Positions 44,901 to 57,442 of a stretch of 64,000 bases of DNA are shown here, one piece after another (positions within the stretch are counted from its first letter, which is position 1; each line of letters opens with the position of its first letter). The translations under genes and the position numbers were made by a program. The DNA lies in the NCBI GenBank assembly GCA_003993805.1, contig RSEF01000003.1:45145521-45209520 (forward strand). The letters run 5' to 3'. The DNA comes from Himantopus leucocephalus. Its lineage: Eukaryota; Chordata; Aves; Charadriiformes; Recurvirostridae. The notes beneath the pieces are model-generated. The model worked only from the letters and a program-made list of their open reading frames with translations. It was not told the origin of the DNA and did no database searches.

Positions 44901-47900
44901 TTGTCTCTCCCCTGCTCCCTTGTTCCCTCTCAGCAGCCTCAGCTTCCCAAGATTTTGGGCAGTGCACAGCACACTTCTGAGTTTAAGGGAATGACATTAA
45001 GTCAACGTGCAAGCCTTTTGACAGGGGATTTATTTGGAGTTTGTCTCAAGCTCACCCACCTCCACCACCTGAGCAATTTCTGATGGTAGATTTGGCAATG
45101 GTATTCTCCTGTCTTGAAGAAGGTTTCCTGTCCAGCCTGTTGCTGAGGCTACAAGGGATATAGTTCATGAAAACTACCATGAAGAACTGCCATAAAAATT
45201 CAAAGAAACTGAACAGAAAAAAAAAGTGAAATTGTATTTTGCCATTTCTCTGTCCAAACAGATAGAAACTCTCGATAAATATTTTGGGCACAAATGTGGG
45301 CAGAAGCATCCCATGCATCTTCAAAAAGCTCCCAGGGAGTGGCTCAGCAGCAATACCTGCCTCAGAAAATCACATTTTTTTCACAGGCCTATTTTAATCC
45401 CCACTAGCGTTTTTGCTGGCCCCCAAACACATAAAGACATGTCTGTGCAGGAGGGTGTATGAGGTATTGGGGGCCTGGGAAAGAAAAAAAAAAGTGAAGT
45501 CTAGCCATCCCACTGCTGGCAAAGCCTCCATATTGTGGTGCTGTGGCATCAGGCAGGAGAGATGCAAGAAGCGATGTGGTGGTTCACCCCACTTATAACA
45601 GTTGTGGTTGCTTCCAGTCATGAAAATTAAATATTTGTGAATAGATACTGAGTTATCTAAATCATTTTCATTTCAACTGCATCATGTCCTTGCTTCTCCC
45701 CCACCTCCTCCCTGAAATATTGGAGTCTTTGTGCTTTGTGACTTGTGGCAGCATATGTTTTGGAAGCACATCAGAGTGCTGAGGGCAGTTTATAATGTTC
45801 CCAGTAAGGCTGGAACTTCAACATTTTTAAAATGGATTACAAATACTTGCTGATTGAGGTAAACACACAAGCTGTCAGCAATTGCCAACAACGATCTTTT
45901 GCACGTCAGCCACTTAGAAGGGCAAGTGTGTTATAAGCTGCTCTCCTAAAAAACTCTAATTAATTTTCGTCCCTTGCCCTTTGCATGGCCCTTCAAGGGG
46001 AGTCAGCTCCACTGAGCTGGGTTTGCTCTCCTGGGCAGCCTGGGTATCCCTTTGACCATTATCCACAGAGGCAGAGGAGTGAAACAGGGCAAGGACGGCA
46101 GCAGGCACTAGTCACATGCCTGTTCTCCTTCTGGCCCAAAAAGTATATAGCCGTAACTCTTCATAGCCATTTTTCTTTGTTTTTATTTAAAATGCCCTGA
46201 ACCAAAGTAAGACAGTGTATTTAAACCTGTCTCCCCTGAATCCAGAGTCAGGAATGGTGAATATTTTCATTTTTCGGGTACTTCACGAGAATACTCCAAA
46301 CATACCTTTTTTCCCGGTCGTTCAGAGAGGAAAAAGCATTTATCCACTCAGATCCAACAAGGTGTTGTGATCAGGAGTGTACATGTTTCATCTGCCTCAG
46401 GCTGCCACCTGATCTGCAGGCAGCCGGGGGAGAGCTGCCTGCGTGCCTTGCCTGCAGTGCAGCATTTGCCACGTGTAAGGGCCAAATTCCCTCCCATCTT
46501 TGGGACAGTCCACCGCTGTGGCCAGGGACAGGGATGGGGGCCCTCCCATGAGTGCCGCAGGGCCACCTCGCCTGGCAGGCAGCCCCCTGGAGGGACACAG
46601 CCCAGCTTCTGCCCTGGTAGGGAGGGCACTGCCAGCATTTTGTGACAATTTTATCCAGTTGCTAAGCAGCTGGGTCCCAGGGACACAAATACAGTGAAAA
46701 CAAACTGCCCCAAGGGAAAACGGCTGTGCTGTTCCGGGAGGGCTCTCACTGCTTCGGACCCCATGTCTTCCTCTCCCATCCTCAATCGGGCACTCACAGT
46801 TTCGCCAGGCTGTGTCAGGGCCAGTCCCCAAACCTGAGCGAGGGTGTTTGCTCCAGGGGCTTCAGCAGGCAGGATCCCAAGAGGAGCTCTTACAGTTGCC
46901 TGAGGGGATTGCAGCCCATGCCTGCCTGCTGAAGGCTGAGGGCACTGACTTGGCTCCTCCAGCACCTCCAGCTGCGGCCGTGCAGGGCGATATTAAGGAC
47001 CGCTGGGGCCAGAGAGCAAAGCCACGTCCAACTCTCCAGCCCAGCACTCAGGGCACCCACTGCTGGGATGCAGTTTCTGCCTCTCTCGGTGGTTAAGTGT
47101 TTCATGGCAAGCGTTCTCCTTGTCTGACCAGCAAATCATACTTTTAAATACTTATATACTCCCTGCACCATCCCAGGCCTCTCGAAGTATTTTGTTTCAG
47201 TGCAAGTGGAGTGGCTCCAGCACAGAGAGCTGAGAAGACCCCTACCACCACACCATGGTGTCTCATATCCCAGTGGTTAGAGCAGAAACAGGAGATCTGG
47301 GCTCAAAACCCTTGAGCAATTCAAATAACATTTACCTTTCTCCAGTTTCCTCTAGTTGTTAGACACTCGGCCTTTCTGCATCAGTTTAATATCCAAATCA
47401 AAGGCTGTCAGCCATCCAGGAATTACTCTGTGGGACCTTTAGAAAGATGCATCCTTTCTGTGCAGCATGCAAGAGTGGGATGTGCCATACCTCAGCGGGG
47501 CATTTTAGGACACAATACTGTGTAGCAAAACCATTTATTGTACGAGAGGGCACCAACACAAGTCTTCAGGGATGCAGCCACACTGCACTACAACCCCCTT
47601 GGTCACCCAGCAGCAGGCTGCCAGATGGGCATCTCAGCATCTGCTCCAGCTTGAAAACGGATTATCTGCTGCCACAGAATGGATTTATCATGACTGATCC
47701 CATTCATTTCCTAGGGGACATGCCAAGTGACTGAAATAGAAATGGGGTCAGCAATTAATGGGGTAGCTCTCAGTCACTGTCACCGTATGTTTATATGATG
47801 ATGTCTGGTTTACGTATTTACCTGATAAATAGTTTACTGAAAGTTTTATCAGGGCACAGGTCAAGGATAGTGGAGACAAAACTTGTGGGGCCGTTGAACA

Positions 47901-50224
47901 GAAACTGCCATCCTCACAGATTTCTTCTCCAGCAGGAAAGCATGCATAAATATTTCTCCTGTTTCGAGGGGGATTTCTTCATGTCACTGGGGAAAGGGGT
48001 GTGGAGGAGTTGCAATCAGCTGTGGCCTCAGCTCAGCTTTCTGCCTCACAAGGCTCAGCTGAAGAGCGTCTGACTTTATTCCTAAAAAAGATGTCATATA
48101 TGCTACATTTTCTTGATCTGGGGTAGGAAAACATTTGAGCACAAGAAACAGAGGTTGAGAAGTGTCTTTATGAAGGTGCCACAACAGCAGTGACTCAAGC
48201 TGTGTCCTATGCTGGAGCCAGGAGCTCTGGGACATCTTTGGTACTGCCACCAAGAGGGCTGTTTCGGCTTCTGATCCTTTTAGTAAGTCCAACTTTTTCT
48301 GCAGCTCATGGGTAACACCTCTCCAGCAGAACCCATGGTGCTCTTTTAGATAGATGTTATTCCTTCTCGAGGCAGGAAATTTCAAGCTTGTCAAAGCACT
48401 TTTCTGAGCCAACAAGAGCTACAGTAGAAAAATTTTGATCAAAACCAGGTGCACAGCTGGCTGGCCGGCTGGAAAACAGTCGCGGTGCAGTTTGCATAAC
48501 CCCTGGGGAAAAGACATGTACTTAGTGAGAGGAAAAGAAAGTGGGCACTGGGTTGAGTGTGACACGGTGAGCCTGCAAGGAGCTGGGGAGAGATGGCTCC
48601 CTTAGCAGCTCCCACTGCAGCCCACAAATATTTCATTGCAAGTCTGGTTTAACTGGGTGATGATCTGGTTTGGCCCACTAAAGAGCGAACATGCTGCTCC
48701 CTTCTGCCAGTGCGATGAAAGCGTACAAGCTATAAACAGCCATAATGGTCACAGGTTTAACCCTCAGGAACCAGAAGCAAAGACTCCATCCCCACCCCAA
48801 AGGGCCTGAGGAGAAGAGACCTGTTTGTCAGGCGGGCTGAGGGTCCCACAGACTCCACTGATGGTGAGGAACGATGGATGGGGCAAGCCCTTCTGGGAAA
48901 AGGAGGCCATTTGTATGCAGTTTCTGTGGATGGGACACTCGTCTTTTTTATGTTAGCCTATAAAGACAAGACCTCCAGTAAAACCATTTAGCCTGATCAG
49001 TCAAACACCTTTGGACAGCATCAGAAAGAAATTTTCCCAACTGTGTATAAATTTTGCGTTTAAGAATGCCATAGCCCACTGAAAGAGCTGACCTCGTGCT
49101 CTTCCAGGCATATCATCTAACTTCTGCATTGCCTAAAACCAGATCCCTCTTCGGGAGTAAAAAAACCCTCCCATGGTGAGGTGTGAAGAGCTGCATGCAC
49201 AGAGCAGCTTTGCTGCTGGGATGCAGCCACCGTGCACCCCAAACACCCTGGTGAGGGTGGCTGGAGGGACTGGATAGGCAGCGGCTGGACGCCTCTGCTG
49301 TGGGTGGACACAGGGATGTACCCACAACACCCACAGCAGAGGCACAATACGCCTGTGTGAGGCAAACGTGGCCCCGTCCTTATTTCCCTCCATAGACCAC
49401 AGCAAATTTCTCCAGCAAGGTGCCATTACCATGCAACACGTGGGACCTAAGACAGCCCAGGAGGCACTAGACAAGGTACTTCTGCCCTGGTTACCGCGGA
49501 AAGGCACGGCCCATGATTTGGGCTCACTGAAAAGATGGTCTGTGCCTCATGCGGGGTGGAAATCACTCCACTACTGCTCAAAATTTCAATAAGAAAGGCT
49601 CCTTCCTTGCTGGCAGCCTTTTCAGTTGTGCTGTCAGTGCCACAGAATTTCGTCTTCTCCAGAAACCTCTGAGAAAGTGAGAGTTGCCAGCTATTTTACT
49701 GGAAGTTTCAGCTTTTGTGATTACAGGGAATATCTAGAAAATGGCATTTGAGCAGGTCTTAAAGGTTCAGAAACCAGAATATAAATACAGATCAACCCCA
49801 ATTCATTATTTTTTGAAGTCTAAACCACGTTGATAATTTTAGTGGCCCTAACTCATGGCTTGTGAATGCTTTGATATGTTGTTACTGCTCCTGACATGAA
49901 ATAACCCTACACTGGCTTTGTTTACAGGCAGGGATTTCCTTCCCTAATAAATGATTGAAAGCGTTCGGACAATTAAGTCTCCAGAGTTGTTAATTTAGTA
50001 GTTTCCTTGAATGCTAAGAACAAGCTCTTAAAAAACATTAACACCAAACTACCACAAGAGTGGGAATTAGTGGTTTAAAGACCTTTGCAGACCTGACATT
50101 AGTTTGCTAATGCTGCATTTTTTAACTAAGCGGTATTCCTTTTCTCCCTGCAGTCTCTCTGCTCTTGGGCATCGCTCAGATGCACAAACAAGGGGGGGAG
50201 ACATTGAAAAACACCACTTCAGAG

Positions 50225-50325
50225 GCATATTAATATATATGTTAGGTTAGGTGTACATACTTTATATAAAATACGTAATATAAATAATTTTTTTTTATAT
50301 ACATGTATTTTATATACATGTAGGA
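50225..50325. repeat. AT-rich block with palindromic direct repeat
   Basis: TATATACATGTA occurs twice (50296-50307, 50311-50322), separated by TTT; each contains the palindrome TACATGTA. Surrounding sequence is almost pure A/T. Confidence 0.75.
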
Positions 50326-53300
50326 CAGCTTGTGTACAAGGTTCCAGTAACAACCCCCAGCAGTGGGGCAGTTGGTCCCCCATAGGTACTGACAGCCAGC
50401 TTTTTGTTTGCCATGCATGGATTATCCAGTTTCCCAGTTAACTGGGCAAGGGTACCAAAGCCCCAGAGCTGCTCTGCACAGACAATTGCCTGTATACACA
50501 CACCCGTCTCTGTCCCAAGGGGAAAATGCAGTTTCTCCTGCTACCCAGTAACATGTCGGGCTACAAAAGCCAACAAAAATATTCCCCGGATTTCATGGAC
50601 ACCTGAAGGAAAGACGTAGGCGCATGCCTGTGTGCCCAAGCGGGGAACCCGGACGCGGCGGCTGTAAGGAAGAGCCCACTGTGGCCAGTGCCTGTGGTGA
50701 GCTGGGAACCGGCCCTTGTGGGTGCTCTCCATCAATAAACCCCATCATGACAAAGCCTTTTCTGTTCATCGGTGTATTTTGAATTTAATTTTCTCCATAA
50801 ACTGCACAGAGAATGACTTGCTCCAGCAAACACTGGCTTTTATTGCATACCGGTGTGTGCCACCTCTGCAGGACACCTCAGTGGGGGAAATCCTTTTGAG
50901 TTGCTGGTGGTGAACTGGCCGGCTGTGATTTTGTATTGGGGCAGTGTCCCTGTGCAGGCCCCAGCACGAAGCCTATCAAAGCGTGGGGACATTTGCTCCC
51001 CTGCTAGCCCGTGCTTTCAGCTGGTGCATGTCACAAAGACATCTGTGCCACCATCTCAAGTGACTTACAAAGGTCTATTTCTTACAATTCCCAACGTAAG
51101 GCTGCTTCCAAGCGACTTCAGATGATGCTTTTTGCAGTCTTTTCAGGAGGCTAAAATGATGCTTTGAGCCGTGTGCCGGCACTCAGCCTGAGGCGAACAT
51201 TGCTGTTTGATACCAGCATCAGAGCCTCCTGCTTCCACTGGAAGTCTCAGAAAAGGAGTCTCGATGTACCTTCTGTTATCTAGAGAATATCTGAAGGATT
51301 TCAGCACAGAAAACCTCTTTGGAATAACTTCAATGCTGGAACAAAATGATGTCCCATAATAAAAAAAAAAAATGAAGTTCATTCACTGAGTTACAGCTCA
51401 TACAGTTGACTGAGAAAGAAGGGGTGTCTTCTTTGGCTCTTCATGATGAAGACCTGTGGGCTGTAATTTGGGAAGGGAAATATGGCTGTCACTAGTCCCA
51501 CTGAGGCTGAGAGGGGCCATGAGGGACATGAGCACATGGTCTTTGCCGTAGTGACTGACAATCACTTTTGCCAGTAAGTTTTCATATTCTATTTCTGTTT
51601 TCATTTTCTATTTTGTATGTAATAAAGGAATTCACAGGCCCCTGTGGCCTTTATCTAGCTGGTCCTCAAAAGATAACAGCAAGCGTCAACACTATTGTTA
51701 TTACACTTGTATGTGCTCTACTCACACAGGACCAGCACCCCCACAAGTGAACCTTGAAGGGCATCTCGAGGTGAAGCGAGTGATGGATCTTGAGGTCACG
51801 CCAAGTTTGCTGTCAGGCAAAGACCTGAGCGGAGGTATCCCACAGCAATGCCCTGATGGATCACTGCAGCTCAGCTGTCTGCAGCTCCCATCCCAGGTCA
51901 CTCCTTTGGCACCGGAGCCGGAGGAGGCAGTTTGGGGTGGCAGCCCAGCCCTGCTGCCAAAAGGGACAGCAAAGAGCTGGGCTGTGCCGCAGTCTTCTCT
52001 GGAAATGACGTGACAGATGGAGCTGGCCCCGACCCTCAGAGTTCTGCTAAAAGGGGAAAAGCTGGCATTTTCAGCNTTCTTGAATTTAAAAATACACATA
52101 CAGATTTGTTTGTATCCTGGTGACACTTGGTGTCCTTTGGGACCATGAACCCCCCTTCCCTACAACCACCACGGATTCTGAGTCCTGCTGTCTCCTACAA
52201 GGTCACAACATGGAAATAAAACACGTGTTACACAAAACTGGATCAGCTGTAGGTGCGGGCTTTCGAACCGAGCACGTTTTGCAGGTAGCTGGTTGCAAGT
52301 GCTGAGGCTGTTGAATTCAAAAGAGATGTTAAGCACGGCAGAAATAACCCGCACCCCATGAATTTTTAAACAGCAGAGCTCTGGATCTCTTAAAAATCTT
52401 TCACTGCACCTCTCCAGTAACAACTTGTTTATGTGCCATGTGCTCTTCCTCTTGCTTTAATCAGGTTATAATTACTCTGTTTACAATGCTATGTGTGGTG
52501 AATGCACTTGCACGCCTTGCCCGCTCTTCTCGAGTCAATCGGGCAGCTCAGATCTGGCTCACCCCCACCTCAGGAACGTCGCTGCCCTCCACGGGGCTGG
52601 TTTGCAGCCACTCAGCCCGTTGCAGGCAGCTCAGCTGCATGGGCAGAGCAGGGATTTGAGCTGCATCACCTGTGTGCCAGGAGGATGCTGGAGCCGTTGG
52701 GTTTCATTTTTGGGTTGGGTTTTTATTTCAAATTTAAACTGCAAAATATCTCAGCCACATCTTGAGGCAGTGGGAAGCTCTGAAATGGTGGATTTTCCCC
52801 TTTCGTGGGACAGGAACCTGGTTTGGTCCCCCACCGGTTGCCATGCCCGACCCTCGTCTCCCCAGGGTGGGTGAGGACGTGGGGTGGGTATGGTGCTGAC
52901 CTGGAGGCTGAGACACTGCCAGTGCTGGCAACCACCTCTCCTGGCTTCATGGGAGCCACCAGCAAATGTATCGGCCCCGGACCCCATGTGTTTTGGTTGG
53001 GTGCTGGTGAAGTTGGGCTGCAGCTCCCAGGAGTACCTGGAGAGCCAGAGCTCCAGTCTGTCGTGGTCTGAGGGCTGGTGGCCTTACAGAGACAGGGATA
53101 AGCGGCAGTGGGGATGGGATGGATGGGTGCTGCTGGCTGTGTGTGGCAGCACGTGCCGGCAGCCGCTCCAGAGCCTCGCTGGGATGAACGTAGCGGGGAG
53201 ACCGCTTCTGAAACGCTGGGTGCAATGTGTCCCACAAAAACATTGTTTTAATTGGAAGCTTTATAATTTCTTCCCTAAGTAGTTCTACTGCCCGGCCAAA

Positions 53301-56300
53301 AATGGTATCTAAAATTAGCTTCCCCAGATAAAGACATTTTTGTCATATTTGGTACATTCCTATCCAAACACTGAAAGCCAGCTGTTTGGGCTAGGTTGCG
53401 GAGACAAATCTGTTTGTAACTATACTGTTAGCCCTGGAATTAATAGCTTTTTTATCTGTCTACATCCTATGCTCATTTTTTCCATACTCAGGGAGTGCCA
53501 GAGGAAGCATTATAAGGGCTACATAATTAAAAGCAGAAGTGCCTCCCAGTGAACTTAACAGTAAATGCTAATGGCATTTCTAGCAAAAAGTAATGCCTTG
53601 GGGGACTCATTGCACATGAGCTAAGAAGGACTCAGTGCTGTGGCTTTCATGGATTTTAGCTGAATCTGTACAGCTGAAAGGAGTCAGGATTCACATTTAT
53701 TTCATGTTCATTGAAGTCCTCTGTAACTGCGCTCACCAACTGCCGGGTAAAACCTGTGGGACCAGATTCAGAAGCCACCCCTGATTCTGTTGTTTATCAT
53801 CGCGTAACTTCCCTCACGAGGACATTACCATCACGACCCAGTTTGTCCATCTACTCTTTTGGCTCTACACTGGTGAAAATCATTTGACTTCACGGAGCCG
53901 TGTTGGAGTGAGAAAAGCGCGGGGCGCTGGTGTGAGGAAAGGGCAGTAGGAGGCTGGTGACCTTGCGGTCCCCGATGCCCACCTCTGGGCTGATGCCAGC
54001 AGAGGGGCCAAGGGCTTCCTCTGCACATCTCAGGGCTCTGCACCCTTTAGGGCGAAAAAAAAAAAGAGGTTGAGACAAAAATAACGTATTTAAAGAATGC
54101 CCACAAAAATCCAGCGGTCTCGCAATGGCCGTGCTTTGCACATTCTTCTGCGCCTGATTTTCCAGGCATGCATGGGAAGTTTGCACAGCGAGTTTTCAAC
54201 TGAATGTTTTAGGAGACTTCGCTGTAACTGGTGAAGGCTTCCTGCGGGCTGGCCACCGGGGCGCTTGCTGCACGGGTGGGGGCTTTGACAGGAAGGCAGA
54301 AAATTGGGGAGTGCATAACAGCTCAAGATGAAATGCTTTTCTGCTCTGAGGGTCGGGAGGATTGCACCGGTGGGCTGCGGACGGGCTCTGGTGTCTGGCT
54401 CACATGCCACCGGCAGCTAAATGCCTCGAAGGGAAAAGAGTCCCAACCTGGCACGGGGCCTTTTGCTAAAGCTGCTTCTGCAATAACAAACGGAGCCAGC
54501 GCGGGAGGGGGAACCTTCCTTTAAAAGGGCAAGCCCGGTGCTGGAGCAGGCTGGGCTGCAGGTGGGCGAGCTAGAGCCCACCTTGCCAGCTCCCCGTTCC
54601 TGCTCCATCTGCCAACGCCAACCCCCTGCTAGAGCCCTGAAGAACATGGATAACCCAGAATGGACAGCTGTCTGCCAGAAGTCACCTAGACCAGTTCCTG
54701 GGCAGGGAGAGGTCTCAGTCACTGGAGCACGGCTGTAGGCCTGAGGGACCTGGCTTGGTGCTTGGGCAAGTTCCTGCCATGCTGGGAATGGGGGGAGAAA
54801 ACGTCGTTCCTGGAACAGAGGTGCTGGACACATCAGTGATGAGGGCTACAATGATGAGGGCATCAGTGATGGGTGACACAGGGCTACAGGGCAGAAGTTG
54901 ATTCATCTAAGCCATAAGCAAGCTTTGCTTGCTCCCAGCCAGCACTGGTTTTGAACCAGCTGGTGGAAAGACCGTACAGGAGTGTACGACGCTCTTTGCT
55001 AAGCTTGTTCTTAGTCATCTGTGCTCCTGCAATGTTACTGGCGAAATCTTAGTCATGAGAAGCTTCCCTGGAGCTGTTGTGGGATTTCCAGTCAGTTGAG
55101 CTGATACCAAAATTAGCAGGTTGACCCAAAGCTTGGGTCAAGGCTGGTGGTAGAAATACAGTACAACTTGACCAAAGATTGGGCACTCAAAATTATTTGA
55201 TCTGGGATTTTTTTGCCCTTTCTCAACTCCTTTTAGTGGTCTCTAGAGGAAATGCAGCCAAGATCTGCCTGAAATTTAACATGCCGGGTGTGCCCCAGTG
55301 AAAGCAAGTACCTGTCACCTAGCTATGTTATTAAAATGTCTTGCAACTTCACCTCTTCTCACTAATAAGACACTGCATGACTGTCAGTGACAGCAAGACC
55401 ATTCCCTCGGTGAGACGAGAGCCAGAGAGGACAACGCAGAGGACAAGCATGAAGCAGTGCTCCTGTCCTGGCAGGGCAGCGGGCCAAGAAACTCTCATCT
55501 ATTGGTACTTTTGTTGTGACTTTGGCCAGACTCAGTTTCTGGAGCCAGCTCAGTGTGTCTCACACTGCAGGTCATGGGATTTGCTGAAGGGCTTCAGAGG
55601 CAGCGGTGCAGCCCTGGGCAGCAACTCAGTCCCTCCAGCAGCTGCCTGCTGCTGCCTGCAGGTCGCTGCCTGCACCGCTGCCAGCCTGGTGGGAGCTCCT
55701 AGGTGCCCTGAATCATCGGCAGCAGCTAAGTTTCTCCAGGATGGAGAAGTGAAAATGAAGTGTAATTACTGGCCGCAGGCATTTGCACTATTCTCTGCTC
55801 CAGAGGAACTGAGCTGCAGCCAAACAGGGGTGGAAGCCAAAGGGTTCGGTACAACGCACGGGCCAGAGCAGGGTTTCTTAAACATAGGCTTATAGGCACA
55901 CACCAGAAGTTTCCTTCTTGGCAGATGTAAGCTCTGAAAAATGTGGCAAGGAGAGCTGGATGTTCAGTCAACCCTTTAATAACAAACAGCTGTAATAAAG
56001 CCCAGGCTTCCTACAAGTCGAAATAAATTTTGCCACCAAGCTAACCGGAGCCAGTGCTTCAGCTCACGTCGCTGGGAAACGTCAGGGTGGAGAGGACACA
56101 CGCGGTGAATTTTCTGCCATTTGAACTTTGTTCCTTCTTCCATCACCTTTCATTTCCCGTCTCCACTGCGATGCTGCAAGCCACCGCATCTTTTCACAGT
56201 AGCTGGCATTTTACAGCAACAAAAACCAATCCTTGTAACATAGTTTGTATCTAGCTGCAAGTGGGAAATTGTCAAAGGCTGCCTTCACTCTGGTGATTGG

Positions 56301-57046
56301 ACTTCAGAGAACAAGCCCAGGAGACACATGGCCAGCTGAACTTCAGGGTCGCCAGCACTCTTGCCACTTTTGGTAAGAAGGGAAGCTAAGGCTGAGGCCA
56401 GGCCCTTGTGTAAACCTCTGTTTGGTCACTGAAATCATTGAACCATCCAAAAAACACAGAAGATTTTCCCTCCCCCACCCTTTTTTTTTTTTTTTCATTC
56501 CTTCATTGGTTTTGGAGACAAGGATTATAGGAAAAGTGCAGTAAGCTATTTTCAGGGCAGCTACTTGCTGGCATCCCAGTGAAATCCTGACCTGCCAAGG
56601 GCACTTAGCCCTGTATCTTGGTCCTGTATGAGGTCCAAGTTTTGCAGCCATTAGGCAGGAGAGCTGATACATGCTGTGATTTAGAGGTTGCCTAATGGAA
56701 TCTTTTGCCCCAGAAGACATTCAGAGTAAAATCCATAGTGATGCTTACAAAAAAAATGGTAAGCTTTAAGAGTACTGTGTTGGGCTGAAGGTGAGTAGAC
56801 ACACGGCTGCCAGGCGCCAGCCAAGCCTGGCTCAGGGGTAACAGGCAGTTGTCCACGCCAGCAGCTGCCCTAGGAGAAGGTACCTTCACCTTTGCTGAAC
56901 ACACAAACTTGTCCTGGCAAGAAAAGGCTGCTGGTGAGGAGCAGGGTGAGCTGTGGCCTGTCCCTTGGCATCTTCTCCTTGAACAGCAGGGGGGAGAACA
57001 GCAAGGAGCAACACACCCCCGGGGAAGAGGATCTTAGGGGACAGAG

Positions 57047-57227
57047 GCTCTTCATAAAAAACTCCATGATTTTTTAAAAGGTGATTTTATCTGGGAAGGG
57101 TGTTTTTATATTTGTCTTTTAACTCTTAACCGAGGCATTCTCTTAACCTTTTTTTATGTTTTTCTCTATAGTCCTGAAGGCTAGAGGCAAATTGTTTAAC
57201 ATGAAGTTGAGATTGTCACTAACTAGG
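57047..57227 (-). repeat. Dispersed repeat copy B, inverted relative to copy A
   Basis: Reverse complement of 38699-38876 with scattered substitutions and a small indel. Its right end runs straight into the N gap, so the true boundary of the repeat cannot be seen here. Confidence 0.85.
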
Positions 57228-57327
57228 NNNNNNNNNNNNNNNNNNNNNNNNNNNNNNNNNNNNNNNNNNNNNNNNNNNNNNNNNNNNNNNNNNNNNNNNN
57301 NNNNNNNNNNNNNNNNNNNNNNNNNNN
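57228..57327. other. Assembly gap (100 N)
   Basis: Exactly 100 N, placeholder length. Flanked on both sides by repeats (copy B at left, CR1 at right). Confidence 0.98.
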
Positions 57328-57442
57328 GTTTCTCCAGGAGAATGCTGTGGGAAATGGTGTCAAAGGCCTTGCTAAAGTCCAGATAGACAACATCCACAGC
57401 CTTTCCCTCATCCATTTTCTGAACTGCTGAATGCAGAGACAA
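57328..57442 (-). mobile_element. CR1 LINE fragment, reverse-transcriptase coding part
   Basis: The minus strand translates to KAVDVVYLDFSKAFDTISHS, the conserved motif of the CR1/LINE reverse transcriptase that holds the first catalytic Asp. The frame is open for about 38 codons up to the gap; the rest is probably inside the N run. Confidence 0.88.

Noticed and set aside
50244..50256. Telomere-like GTTAGGTTAGG
   Set aside because: Fewer than two units; not enough for an interstitial telomeric repeat.
52723..53235. 170-codon minus-strand ORF in the CAPN9/C1orf198 interval
   Set aside because: Pro/Ser/Thr-rich translation with no domain, overlapping ORFs in several frames on both strands, and no splice or UTR context.
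55341..55895. 184-codon plus-strand ORF
   Set aside because: Cys/Ala-rich composition from CTG/CAG-rich sequence, no recognised motif, and no conserved neighbour gene expected here.
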